NCBI RefSeq assembly: GCF_019710745.1
Contig: NZ_JAHKJW010000014.1
Span: 51,961-115,960, forward strand
Source: Streptomyces beigongshangae
GTDB taxonomy: Bacteria; Actinomycetota; Actinomycetes; Streptomycetales; Streptomycetaceae
Length of the DNA: 64,000 nt
Direction: 5' to 3'
The notes under the pieces are model-generated. The model saw nothing but the letters and a program-made list of their open reading frames with translations, did not search any database and had not been told where the DNA came from. The position numbers and the translations under genes are program-made. Numbering within the stretch: position 1 is the stretch's first letter; the number at the start of each line of letters is the position of its first letter. Positions 7,690-15,779 of this stretch are shown one piece after another.

Positions 7690-8950
7690 AGAACCCTTCC
7701 CCGTCCAGGTAGCGCACGGTCGCGTAGTCGCGCAGCACCACGTCCTGCACCGGGTGCGCCAGGTCGACCAGCATCGGCACGGTGAAATCGGTCACGCTGC
7801 GCCGGATCTCCTGGCCCGCGTTCACGGAGACCTTCGCCTCGTGGAAGCTCTCCAGCGCCTTGACCTCCTCCAGCCTGGGGTAGCCGAGCAGGGTGCCGGA
7901 GCGCGGCGCGATCAGCGACATCGAGGAGACGTACTCGCGGACGGCGTACGGTTCGCCGGCCCGGGCCCGGAACCGCTCCGGGTCGGTGTAGGCGTCGGCC
8001 GTCCAGTCCAGCTGGCTCTCCCCGACCGCCTTGCGCACCAGCCAGGGCAGGTCGCCGCCGCACAGCCGGGCGCCGGTCTCGATCAGACAGGGCCCGTCGG
8101 GGGTCAGCTTCAGCTCGGTGTGCGCGGGACCGTGCCGGATGCCGAGGACGTCCAGGACGGAGAACGCGTACCGGGTCAGCTTCTCCTGGAGCGGCCCGTG
8201 CCGGTCCAGCAGCCAGGCACCGTCGAGCAGGTCGCGCACGCCGTTGGCGTTGATGTGGCTGGTCTTCCAGATGTCGCAGACCTGGTGCACGCCGTCGAGG
8301 CTGACGGTGTTGACGTAGTACTCGCCGCCGAACAGGTACTCCTGGGCCAGGACTTCGTCGTTGCGGATGGCGAGCGCGCTGTCGGTGCCGAGCAGGGAGC
8401 GGAACGCCGAGCGCAGCTCGTCCGCGTCGTCGCAGAAGAACACCCCGTCGTTGCCGGCGCTCTTGACCGGCTTGAGCACCACCCGGGCGGGCCGGCCGTC
8501 ACCCGCCGCGGCCCGGATCGTGGTGTCGTACCAGGCGAGCAGGGCGTCCTCGTCGGCGGTGAGGAACTGGCGGGCCGCCCGCAGTCCGGCCTCGCGGACC
8601 GTCTCCATCATGCGGTGCTTGTCCCGGCGGGCCGAGCTGAGCCGTGAGCCGTTGGTCCGCAGACCGCAGGTCTCGCTCAGGGTGTCGGCCAGTTCCACCC
8701 CGCTCTCGATGCCGGCTATCAGCGCCACCGGCTCGTGCTCGGCGACGCGGGCCGCGGTCTTCTCCGGGTCACCGTCGTGGACGATCTCGGCGTCGAAGTC
8801 GCCGGGGACGAAGGACGGCGCGTACACCGCGGGCACCACCGGTGTGCTGCGGATGTGGACGCAGGCGAAGCCGCGTTCCCGGAACAGGGGGGCGAGCCGG
8901 CGCCCGGAGGAGTAGGCGTCGACTATGGCGACTCTGCGGCGTGCTGACAT
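7676..8950 (-). CDS. ATP-grasp carboxylate-amine ligase
   Basis: A 424-residue ATP-grasp enzyme resembling L-amino acid ligases and biotin-carboxylase-like ligases. It has an N-terminal pre-ATP domain (VAIVDAYSSG), the ATP-binding lysine segment VVLKPVKSAGNDGV, the EYLFGGEYYVN strand, and Mg-binding glutamates in HTELKL and LIETGARLCGG. Such enzymes activate a carboxylate as acyl phosphate and join it to an amine. ATG 8950 is preferred to ATG 8983 because it has AGGA eight bases upstream, whereas 8983 has none. It lies just downstream of a degenerate paralogue, suggesting the two proteins may work together. Confidence 0.85.
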   Translation of the reverse strand: MSARRRVAIVDAYSSGRRLAPLFRERGFACVHIRSTPVVPAVYAPSFVPGDFDAEIVHDGDPEKTAARVAEHEPVALIAGIESGVELADTLSETCGLRTNGSRLSSARRDKHRMMETVREAGLRAARQFLTADEDALLAWYDTTIRAAAGDGRPARVVLKPVKSAGNDGVFFCDDADELRSAFRSLLGTDSALAIRNDEVLAQEYLFGGEYYVNTVSLDGVHQVCDIWKTSHINANGVRDLLDGAWLLDRHGPLQEKLTRYAFSVLDVLGIRHGPAHTELKLTPDGPCLIETGARLCGGDLPWLVRKAVGESQLDWTADAYTDPERFRARAGEPYAVREYVSSMSLIAPRSGTLLGYPRLEEVKALESFHEAKVSVNAGQEIRRSVTDFTVPMLVDLAHPVQDVVLRDYATVRYLDGEGFYDIA

Positions 8951-9008
8951 CTGGGCGTTCCTGTCGAATACGTGAAGGGACATGCTCGTCGGACGAGGGG
9001 GCGGGAGG

Positions 9009-9959
9009 TCACCGGGTGAGGGGTGGCAGGGCGTCGGCGGTGACGGAGAAGACGCCCTCCCGGTTGCGTTTCTGGCAGAACTCGACGTCGGCGAGGAGGA
9101 TGTCCTCGTCCTGGTGCCTCAACAGGATGGCGCCCGCGCCGCCCTCACCGGTGGTCGGAGCGATCGTCTCGCCCGGAGTTGGCAGGAAGATGTCACCGGC
9201 GTAGGAGCGCAACGCCCGGATCTCGTCCAGCCGTTCGAAGCGGACCAGCCGGCCGCCCTCGCGCGCGATGAAGGCGTAGTCGGCGACGAAGCCCGGCTCA
9301 CCGGGCCGTGCGGCCAGTGCCCGGGAGCCGTCGGCGAGCACGGCCGCCTGGTCGGGCAGGCCGAGCAGGGAGCAGAGGTGCGGCAGGGGGTGGCCCGCGG
9401 CCCGGGCCGCGAACTTGACCACCTTCACCGTCCCGCCGGCGTCCGTGACCACCTCGAACGTGACGGGCCCCGAGGTCAGGCCCACGCCCTTCACCACGGG
9501 CGACAGCCGCCGTGCCAGTTCCCGCTGCCGCGGTGAGCCGGGTGCGAGGTTCACCACGCTGGTCAGCAGCGACCTGGGGCCTTCCTCCAGCGAGAAGCAC
9601 CGCCAGACGTCGGTGAGGTGGAGCACGCCGTCGAGGACGACTCCGTTGACGAAGCACGGTGTGCCGGGCACATGGTCGTGGGCGACGATCCGGCCGCACC
9701 GGTCCCACAGCCGCCGGATCTCGGTCTCCGGCGGTGCGGCACCGGGCCGGACCAGCACGGCGGAGCCGGTGTCGTCGGAGACCTCCGGCCGCAGGACGAC
9801 CGTACGGTCCCGGCGGGCCGCCAGGTGGGCGGCCAGCTCCGCCGGGCCGGTGAGGACACGCAGGTCGAAGGCGAGTTCCGGGTCGGCCGCCGCGACGGCC
9901 TCGTGCTGACGCGACTTGCTGGCCCACCGGTTGGCCGCCACGGTGCCGGCTTCGGACAC
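9009..9959 (-). CDS. Degenerate ATP-grasp-like protein (pseudo-ligase)
   Basis: A 316-residue protein that aligns only with the C-terminal two thirds of the neighbouring ATP-grasp ligase: HDHVPGTPCFVNGVVLDGV corresponds to EYLFGGEYYVNTVSLDGV, and VKFAARAAGHPLPHL to LIETGARLCGGDLPWL. The N-terminal pre-ATP domain is absent, the lysine of LKPVKSAG is replaced (LRPEVSDD), and the second metal-binding glutamate (IETGAR) is VKFAAR. It therefore probably does not hydrolyse ATP and may be a structural or regulatory partner. The GTG start at 9959 has AAGGAG seven bases upstream. Confidence 0.7.
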   Translation of the reverse strand: MSEAGTVAANRWASKSRQHEAVAAADPELAFDLRVLTGPAELAAHLAARRDRTVVLRPEVSDDTGSAVLVRPGAAPPETEIRRLWDRCGRIVAHDHVPGTPCFVNGVVLDGVLHLTDVWRCFSLEEGPRSLLTSVVNLAPGSPRQRELARRLSPVVKGVGLTSGPVTFEVVTDAGGTVKVVKFAARAAGHPLPHLCSLLGLPDQAAVLADGSRALAARPGEPGFVADYAFIAREGGRLVRFERLDEIRALRSYAGDIFLPTPGETIAPTTGEGGAGAILLRHQDEDILLADVEFCQKRNREGVFSVTADALPPLTR

Positions 9960-10015
9960 GGTCGTCTCCTTCGGGTTGGTCCTCGTGCGGATCGCCTGCC
10001 GGGCCGCGGTCGGCC

Positions 10016-10726
10016 CTACGGCGAAGGGACGGTCAGCGAAGCCCCGTTGGGCTCCTTCGGTGCCTGGTGCAGCAGATAGTCGGCCGCCACCCGGGCCCAG
10101 GTGTCCGGGTCCGGGTACTCGGTGTGCTCGTCCGGCAGACAGGTGGCGAGCATGGCGGTGTCCACGCCGCCGCCCGGGTCGACGGCGACGGCGGTGACGC
10201 CCGGCAGCAGCTCCGCGGCCTCCTGGGCGACGGCCCGGGTGAAGCCCTCCACGGCGAACTTGCTCGCGGTGTAGGCGGCCAGCCCGCCGCGCGGGTTGCG
10301 GCCCCAGCCCGAGGAGACGGCGACGAAGGTGCCGCCGGTCGCCATGCGGGGCAGGAAGGAGCGGGCCAGGGTGTAGACACCGAGGACGTTGACGTCGAGG
10401 GTGGCGCGGAAGTCGGCCGGGCCGACCTCCCACACCGGGGCCTGGGGACTGATGTACCCGGCGTTGGCGACGACCAGGGCGGGCGCGCCGAGACGCGTCA
10501 CGGTCTGGTCGGCCCACCGCTCCACGGCGTCGGCGTCGGTGACGTCGGTGGCGGTGATCAGGTGGCGCTCGCCGAGGTCGGCGCGGAGCCGGTCCAGGGC
10601 CTCGCGGTCGCGGCCGCAGCCGGCGACGGGGTGGCCCAGTGCGGCGAAGCGCCGGGCCAGTGCGGCGCCGAGGCCCCGGCTCACGCCGGAGACCACGACG
10701 GGCGCGGAGGTGTCGATGGTTCCCAT
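10016..10726 (-). CDS. Short-chain dehydrogenase/reductase (SDR)
   Basis: A 236-residue classical SDR: cofactor motif SGVSRGLGAAL, NAG in VVANAGYI, and the catalytic Ser plus YTASK (AVSSGWGRNPRGGLAAYTASK region). Unlike its two neighbours it has the usual GxG pattern, so it is not part of the duplicated pair. It is nine bases downstream of the next SDR gene and shares its operon. It would reduce or oxidise a carbonyl/alcohol of the pathway; the substrate is unknown. Confidence 0.85.
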   Translation of the reverse strand: MGTIDTSAPVVVSGVSRGLGAALARRFAALGHPVAGCGRDREALDRLRADLGERHLITATDVTDADAVERWADQTVTRLGAPALVVANAGYISPQAPVWEVGPADFRATLDVNVLGVYTLARSFLPRMATGGTFVAVSSGWGRNPRGGLAAYTASKFAVEGFTRAVAQEAAELLPGVTAVAVDPGGGVDTAMLATCLPDEHTEYPDPDTWARVAADYLLHQAPKEPNGASLTVPSP

Positions 10727-10735
10727 GGTGCTCTC

Positions 10736-11506
10736 TCAGCTGGTCTGCTCGAAGTGGAACGCCTTGATGAAGCAGTCCCGTGGCTGGTCGACGGCGAACA
10801 TGACGCACTCCACGAGGGAGTGGGCGGTGAGCTGGTCACCCGCCCCGCGGGGTGCCGTGTCCCACTCCGGGCCCAGGGGGTCGGGGTTGCTGAAGTCGGG
10901 CGGGTACAGCGAGATGACGCGCACGCCCTGCGGTCGCAGCTGCGGGGAGAGGAGGTCGGCGAGGCCGGCCTGCCCGTGCTTGGCCGCGTAGAACGCGGCG
11001 TGGGCCTGGGTACGGTGGTTGCCGGTGAGCCCGGCCGACGAGATCAGGTTGACCACGTCGGGCCGGTCGGACTTGAGCAGCAGTGGCAGCAGGTGCTTGG
11101 TGACGAGGACGGTGCCGGTCACGGTCGAGGCGACCGTGGCGGCGATGTCCTCGTCGGCGGCGGAGGCGAGGTCCTCGCCGGGCAGCCAGCTCGCCCCGTT
11201 GTTGACCAGCACGTCGATGTGGTCGGTCACCGTGGCGATCCCGTCGGCGAAGGCGCGTACCGACGCCGGGTCCGCCAGGTCGCAACGCAGGGCGTGCACC
11301 TTGTCGAACCCGAGGCCGCGGATCTCGGCGGCGACGTGCTCGACCGCCGCCAGGTTCCGGGCCGAGAGCAGGACCTCGTCACCGCGCCGGGCGAAGAAGA
11401 GGGCGAGTGTCCGGCCGAAGTCCCGGGCGGCTCCGGTGATGACCACGCGCCGGGCACGGGGCTCGTGGCCCGCCGGGGCGGCCTGGTTGCCGTTCTGGAG
11501 TGTCAT
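10736..11506 (-). CDS. Short-chain dehydrogenase/reductase (SDR), paralogue B
   Basis: A 256-residue SDR, the duplicate partner of the one at 5889-6611 (shared GAARDFGRTLA, DPASVRAFADG, QPRDCF). Active-site Ser lies in LISSAGL and the YxxxK motif is FYAAKHG. ATG 11506 is chosen over an upstream in-frame start because the extra residues overlap the preceding gene and are not SDR-like. Retention of two close paralogues in one operon suggests they act on successive or alternative keto groups, or as a heteromer. Confidence 0.85.
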   Translation of the reverse strand: MTLQNGNQAAPAGHEPRARRVVITGAARDFGRTLALFFARRGDEVLLSARNLAAVEHVAAEIRGLGFDKVHALRCDLADPASVRAFADGIATVTDHIDVLVNNGASWLPGEDLASAADEDIAATVASTVTGTVLVTKHLLPLLLKSDRPDVVNLISSAGLTGNHRTQAHAAFYAAKHGQAGLADLLSPQLRPQGVRVISLYPPDFSNPDPLGPEWDTAPRGAGDQLTAHSLVECVMFAVDQPRDCFIKAFHFEQTS

Positions 11507-11534
11507 GGTGGGGCTTTCCGTGTTCGCGGTCGGT

Positions 11535-12308
11535 TCAGGGGTGCACGGGGCTGGGGCCGGCACCCGGCAGACCCTCGTACGTCCCGGCCGAGGTCAGCAA
11601 ACCGTGGGGGTCCAATCCGGCCGCGACCAGGCAGCTTCGGGTGTCGGCGCCGTCGAGCACCTGGGCGGGCGGGAAGAACCCGTGCCCGGTGACGAGCACG
11701 AAGTCCATGCCGACCGCCCGGGCGGCGAGGAGGTCCTGGCGCGAGTCGCCGAGCAGGACCGCCTCGCCGGGGGCGGCGCCCACGACCGCGAGCGCCGTGG
11801 ACAACCGACGTGCCTTCGGTTCCTCGCCGCCGAGCACGGCCCGGAACTCCCCGGCCAGCCCGTGTCCCTCCAGGACCCGTTCCGCCTCGGCGGTCAGGGT
11901 GCCGGTGGCCACGTACAGCGGCAGGCCGCGCGCGGCCAGGCCGCGCACCAGCCGGTCGGCGCCGGGACACAGCGGAGCCTTGGGGTAGCGCTCGGCGAGC
12001 AGCTCGGCGTACGCGCCCGCGTGGAGCTGGTAGAACGTCTCAAAGTCCATCCCCGTGGCGCGTTCTCCACCCAGGTGGTCCCGGTGGAAGGCGAGGAAGT
12101 GCTCACGGCGGGAACGGCCGAAGGTCCGGCGGAACTCGTGGAGGCAGGGGTCCACGAGTTCCGGTCCGAACTCCGCCAGCGCCTCCTCCAGGCACTCCAC
12201 CTTCAGCTCGTTGGAATCCACGAGCACACCGTCGAGGTCGAACACGACGAGACGGTGAGTGGCGAGCGTCTGTTCGAGGCGTGCGCCGGTGTGGTCAGGC
12301 AGCGGCAT
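11535..12308 (-). CDS. HAD-superfamily hydrolase (phosphatase)
   Basis: A 257-residue HAD-IA type phosphatase. Motif I is VVFDLDGVLVDS (nucleophile and acid/base Asp), motif II is the Thr of VATGT, motif III the Lys of EEPKARR, and motif IV is LLGDSRQD. The cap region follows motif I, as in phosphoglycolate-phosphatase-like members. It overlaps the aldolase gene by 14 bases. Its presence after an aldolase suggests dephosphorylation of an aldol product, but the substrate is unproven. Confidence 0.86.
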   Translation of the reverse strand: MPLPDHTGARLEQTLATHRLVVFDLDGVLVDSNELKVECLEEALAEFGPELVDPCLHEFRRTFGRSRREHFLAFHRDHLGGERATGMDFETFYQLHAGAYAELLAERYPKAPLCPGADRLVRGLAARGLPLYVATGTLTAEAERVLEGHGLAGEFRAVLGGEEPKARRLSTALAVVGAAPGEAVLLGDSRQDLLAARAVGMDFVLVTGHGFFPPAQVLDGADTRSCLVAAGLDPHGLLTSAGTYEGLPGAGPSPVHP

Positions 12309-13329
12309 GGCGGAGCGCGTCCTCCAGTGACGTCGCGGCGAACGACGTCCTGCGGTGCTGGGCGAGGAAGTCCAGCGCGCGCAGTTTGACCTCGATGTCG
12401 CGCTCCGAACCCTCCTCCAGACGCTGGACGTAGGTCGGGTGGATCCGGCGCATGCCCGCGATCGCGTAGAGCGCGCTGGCGCCCCAGCGGTGCTTGTGCA
12501 TCAGCGGTTCGAAGCGCCGGGCCACCAGGTCCAGCATCGGCTGCAGCGTCCGCTGGTCCGTGCCGAGCGCCGCCAGGAGCTGTTCGGTCCTGGTGTTGCC
12601 GGCGCCCCGGCCCATGCCGAGGACGGTGGCGTCCAGCCAGGTGGCGCCCGCCTGGGCGGCGGCGAGGGTGTTGTGCAGCGCGAAGCCCTGGTTGTCGTGG
12701 CCGTGCAGGCCCACGGGGGCGCCCTGGCCGGTCCTGAACCGGTCGACCAGTTCGGTGATCCGGCCGGCGTGCAGGGAACCCAGGGAGTCGGCGACGTACA
12801 CCGACTCCAGCGGGCCCAGGCCGGCCACCAGGCGGACCAGGTCCGCCACTTCGGCGTCGCTCGCCAGGTCCACCTGCATCAGGTTCAGACAGACCCCGAA
12901 GCCGGCCTCGCGCAGGGAGGCGACGCTCTCGGCGACGTCGGCCGTCCTGTTGTGGTGGACGGCCACGCGGACCAGGTCGACCGGGAACGGTCCGTCGGCC
13001 AGCAGCCCGCGCAGCCGCGGGCCGGCCTCGGCCGCCGGTACCCCGGCCAGCGCGGTCGCGTCCACCATGACGGCGAAGCGCAGCCGGTGGCCGTCGGGCA
13101 GGGCGTCGCGCAGCGCGGGCGTGACACCCGAGGGGAACCTGCCGTACGGGCCGTGGTCGCTCGGGGCGAACCGGGTGTAGCCCAGCTCGACGATGTCCAC
13201 GCCGGTCGCCGCGCAGGCCCTGAGGTACTCCTCGACGAGGGGTTCCTCGAACTCCCAGTTCGTGTAGTAACCGCCGTCCCGCAGCGTGCAGTCCAGGACG
13301 GTGACGTCGGTGCGGTCCACCGTGCTCAC
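12295..13329 (-). CDS. DRE-TIM (HMGL-like) aldolase/acyltransferase family protein
   Basis: A 344-residue TIM-barrel metalloenzyme of the HMGL-like family. The N terminus carries VLDCTLRDGGYYTNWEF (DRE-type Arg and metal-binding Asp), and GLHGHDNQG provides the HxH metal ligands; GMGRGAGNT is the conserved late loop. It resembles 4-hydroxy-2-oxovalerate aldolase-like enzymes more than isopropylmalate synthase. The GTG start at 13329 overlaps the stop of the mutarotase-like gene (GTGA), giving translational coupling. It likely makes or breaks a C-C bond next to a 2-oxo acid. Confidence 0.82.
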   Translation of the reverse strand: MSTVDRTDVTVLDCTLRDGGYYTNWEFEEPLVEEYLRACAATGVDIVELGYTRFAPSDHGPYGRFPSGVTPALRDALPDGHRLRFAVMVDATALAGVPAAEAGPRLRGLLADGPFPVDLVRVAVHHNRTADVAESVASLREAGFGVCLNLMQVDLASDAEVADLVRLVAGLGPLESVYVADSLGSLHAGRITELVDRFRTGQGAPVGLHGHDNQGFALHNTLAAAQAGATWLDATVLGMGRGAGNTRTEQLLAALGTDQRTLQPMLDLVARRFEPLMHKHRWGASALYAIAGMRRIHPTYVQRLEEGSERDIEVKLRALDFLAQHRRTSFAATSLEDALRHAAA

Positions 13330-13715
13330 TTGTCCTCCAGGTCGGGCAGGGTGTCGGTGAAGTCGACGTGGTGGATGCGCTGCATCGGCGCCCAGTTGAG
13401 GCGGCCGTCGTTGCCCGGGTGCCGGACCAGGAGGCTGCCCTCGCCGTCGTGCATCATGTCGTCCCACTCCTGGACCCGGGGGTGCAGGTCGTTGGCGCGC
13501 AGGAAGTCGTGGACGGGCTCGAAGTGGTCCTCGGCCTCGACGTACATGAAGAGCGTGAGCGGGTCGATGTAGAAGATCTGCAGCTTGCGGACGCCGATCG
13601 TCTCCAGGGCGCCGCCCGGTCCGACGACCTCGGGCCACACCTCCCGGTGGAGCGCGATGTACTTCTCCGCGGCGGCCTCGTCCCGGAGGCGGATGGTGAA
13701 GGCGTGGTTCTTCAT
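13326..13715 (-). CDS. L-rhamnose mutarotase-like protein (RhaM/DUF718 family)
   Basis: A 129-residue single-domain dimeric alpha/beta-barrel type protein. The family pattern is visible: a start like MKNHAFTIRL, YIALHREVWPEV, IFYIDPLTLFMYVEA, and VQEWDDMM. RhaM interconverts rhamnose anomers; members in other contexts act on different sugars or hydroxy-acids. Wedged with overlapping codons between a DapA-like and an HMGL-like aldolase, it probably handles a sugar-like or lactol intermediate of the same branch. Nothing in the window indicates rhamnose metabolism. Confidence 0.78.
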   Translation of the reverse strand: MKNHAFTIRLRDEAAAEKYIALHREVWPEVVGPGGALETIGVRKLQIFYIDPLTLFMYVEAEDHFEPVHDFLRANDLHPRVQEWDDMMHDGEGSLLVRHPGNDGRLNWAPMQRIHHVDFTDTLPDLEDK

Positions 13716-14650
13716 GGCGCGAGCTCCTTGGCAAGGGTGAGGAGGTGCTGGTACGTGCGGTGAACCTCGGTCCAGGACTCGTCGTCGAGGACGTGGCGGC
13801 TCGGACCACGGACATGGGTGGTCTTGATCAGGCCGCGTTCCTTCAGGAAACGCTTGGCGATCGACAGGTAGTAGTCGGTGCTGTTCATCATGTGGCACAT
13901 GAGGTACGACAGCGGGTAGCCGATCCGTTCGGCCTTCTCCCGCTCGCCGGCCTCCAGCAGCCGCCACAGGGTCACCACGATCTCGGCGATCTCGGTGGCG
14001 GGGATCGTCCCGGTCAGACCCCGCCGGTGACAGTCGAGGAGCATCATGCCGCCGTCGCCCTCGAAGATGCGGGCCCGGCCGCCGGTGGCGTCGCGCAGCT
14101 CGCTGACCCTGGGCGGCGAGGGCTGGGCCTCGGGCTTGAACAGCACCCGGTCGGGGCCGTACCGCTCCAGCATCCGGGCCTGGGCGGCGATGGTCAGGGG
14201 CTGCTTGGCCAGGCTCTTGGCGTGGTGGACGATCACGGGGATCCGGACCGACTCCACGACCCGGGTGAAGTACTCCACCATCCCGTTCTCGTCCAGCGGG
14301 ATCGTGGCCGGGTGCATGACCAGCAGGGCGTCCACCCCGGCGGACTCGGCGTGCCGGCTGTACTCGATCGCCGCCTCGGGTGTCTCGGCGCCGGTGCTCA
14401 TCACCGACACACCGCGTCCGGCGGCGGCCTTCGCGCTCAGCTCGGCGACGCGCAGCCGCTCGGTGTGCGTCAGCCGCAGCACCTCGGAGACCTGGCCGAC
14501 CACGAACCCGTCGCAGCCGACGTCGAACATGTGCTCCGTCTGGGCGAGGAAGTCCTCCTCGTCGAGGGCGCCGCCGTCGGTGAACGGCATGATGACGACC
14601 GGCAGCACCCCCTTGATCTCCCTGGTCCCGTCGGGCGGTTGCTGACTCAT
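13712..14650 (-). CDS. Dihydrodipicolinate synthase (DapA)/NanA-family lyase, atypical active site
   Basis: A 312-residue TIM barrel of the DapA/N-acetylneuraminate lyase family. The Schiff-base lysine is in VLFKPEAQ. Two family motifs are altered: GxxGE reads GQVSE, and the YNxP segment with the proton-relay tyrosine reads VIVHHAKS. The enzyme should still bind a 2-oxo acid covalently, but retro-aldol or dehydration chemistry must use other residues. ATG at 14650 with GGGAGAG upstream; it overlaps the mutarotase-like gene by four bases (ATGA), indicating tight coupling. Confidence 0.8.
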   Translation of the reverse strand: MSQQPPDGTREIKGVLPVVIMPFTDGGALDEEDFLAQTEHMFDVGCDGFVVGQVSEVLRLTHTERLRVAELSAKAAAGRGVSVMSTGAETPEAAIEYSRHAESAGVDALLVMHPATIPLDENGMVEYFTRVVESVRIPVIVHHAKSLAKQPLTIAAQARMLERYGPDRVLFKPEAQPSPPRVSELRDATGGRARIFEGDGGMMLLDCHRRGLTGTIPATEIAEIVVTLWRLLEAGEREKAERIGYPLSYLMCHMMNSTDYYLSIAKRFLKERGLIKTTHVRGPSRHVLDDESWTEVHRTYQHLLTLAKELAP

Positions 14651-14696
14651 CGCTGCTCTCCCTTCATCTCGTGCCGCCCTTGCGGCGTGGTCGCGG

Positions 14697-15779
14697 TCAT
14701 GCCGAACCGGCCAGGCGTGCGATCTCGGCGGCGGCCCAGGGCGCCATCTTGAATCCGCCCCCGTTGAAGCCGGTGGCCAGCAGCAGTGCGGGGGCGTCCG
14801 GGTGCGCCGTGACCCGGCCGCGGCCGTCCGGGGCCCAGCACTCCGCCGCGCGCAGCCCACCGAGGTGGCGGCTGCCGGAGAGCCATCCCCAGCGCCGGGC
14901 GCCCGCCGCGGCGGCCAGCCGGGACTGGGCCGCGTCCAGCTGTTCCCGGCCGGGTGGCGAGGGCAGCCGGTGGTGCGTGGGGTGTCCGACGTAGACCCCG
15001 CCGCTCTCCGGGTCGGGCCGGCCGTTGACGTCGAACTCGTCGTCGGTGTAGGCGGGTTGGCCGGACACCGGTGCGTCGGGTCGGTACAGCTCGACCTGTA
15101 CGGCCTGGGCCCACAGGTCGTGCGCCAGGCCCCACGTGGTCAGCAGGTGCGCGGTGGCGGCGCCGGTGGCCAGTACCACCCGGTCGGCACGGACCGCTCC
15201 GGCGCTCGTGCGCACCCCGGTGATCCGGCCGCCGCCCGCCCGCGTCAGGCTGTGCACGGCGACCCCTTCGAGGACCGTGCCGCCCCGGCGCCGGCCGGCG
15301 CGCAGGAAGCCGCGGGTCACCTCGGCCGGGTCCAGCCAGCCGGACTCCGGCTCCCACACCGCCCCGTGGCCGGCCGGCCCGGCCAGCAGGTGGCCGAAGC
15401 GCTCGGTGACCTCCTCGGCCGCCAGCCAGGTCACGGGCGACCGGGCGCCGAGCCGGGCCGCCTCCGCGCGGGCGCCGGCCACCCGGTCCGGGGCCGGCAG
15501 GTACAGGAACCCGCTGGTGTGGAAGGCGGCCGGTTCCCCGGTGTGCTCGGCGAAGCGGCGGAAGTACCGCCAGCCGGCCGCCGCCCGGTCGGAGAGGACC
15601 GGGTCGTCGTGGTGGCAGCGGACGATGCCGCCGCTCCAGGCCGTCGTGCCCAGCCCGGCACGGTCCCGCTCGGCCAGGACCACGCGGGCGCCGCGGGCGG
15701 CCAGTTCGTGGAAGACGGCCGTACCGACCACCCCGGCGCCGACCACGACCACGTCCGCCCGGTGGACGGGATCAGTCAT
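14697..15779 (-). CDS. FAD-dependent amine/amino-acid oxidase (DAO family)
   Basis: A 360-residue DAO-fold flavoenzyme (glycine/sarcosine oxidase-like). The dinucleotide motif is VVVVGAGVVGTAV, with the second FAD contact VVLATGA and the closing FNGGGFKMAP, the equivalent of the GGGFK/H substrate-flavin loop. In known hydrazine pathways such an oxidase cleaves the diamino-acid/glycine hydrazine adduct to hydrazinoacetate. It overlaps the N-hydroxylase gene by eight bases (start ATG 15779), so it is well placed for that step. A second DAO domain exists at 19383-21422, so the assignment of steps is open. Confidence 0.85.
   Translation of the reverse strand: MTDPVHRADVVVVGAGVVGTAVFHELAARGARVVLAERDRAGLGTTAWSGGIVRCHHDDPVLSDRAAAGWRYFRRFAEHTGEPAAFHTSGFLYLPAPDRVAGARAEAARLGARSPVTWLAAEEVTERFGHLLAGPAGHGAVWEPESGWLDPAEVTRGFLRAGRRRGGTVLEGVAVHSLTRAGGGRITGVRTSAGAVRADRVVLATGAATAHLLTTWGLAHDLWAQAVQVELYRPDAPVSGQPAYTDDEFDVNGRPDPESGGVYVGHPTHHRLPSPPGREQLDAAQSRLAAAAGARRWGWLSGSRHLGGLRAAECWAPDGRGRVTAHPDAPALLLATGFNGGGFKMAPWAAAEIARLAGSA

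Noticed and set aside
13326..13715. A rhamnose catabolic operon
   Set aside because: Only the mutarotase-like protein fits; no rhamnose isomerase, kinase or aldolase RhaD is present and the genes overlap with biosynthetic ones.
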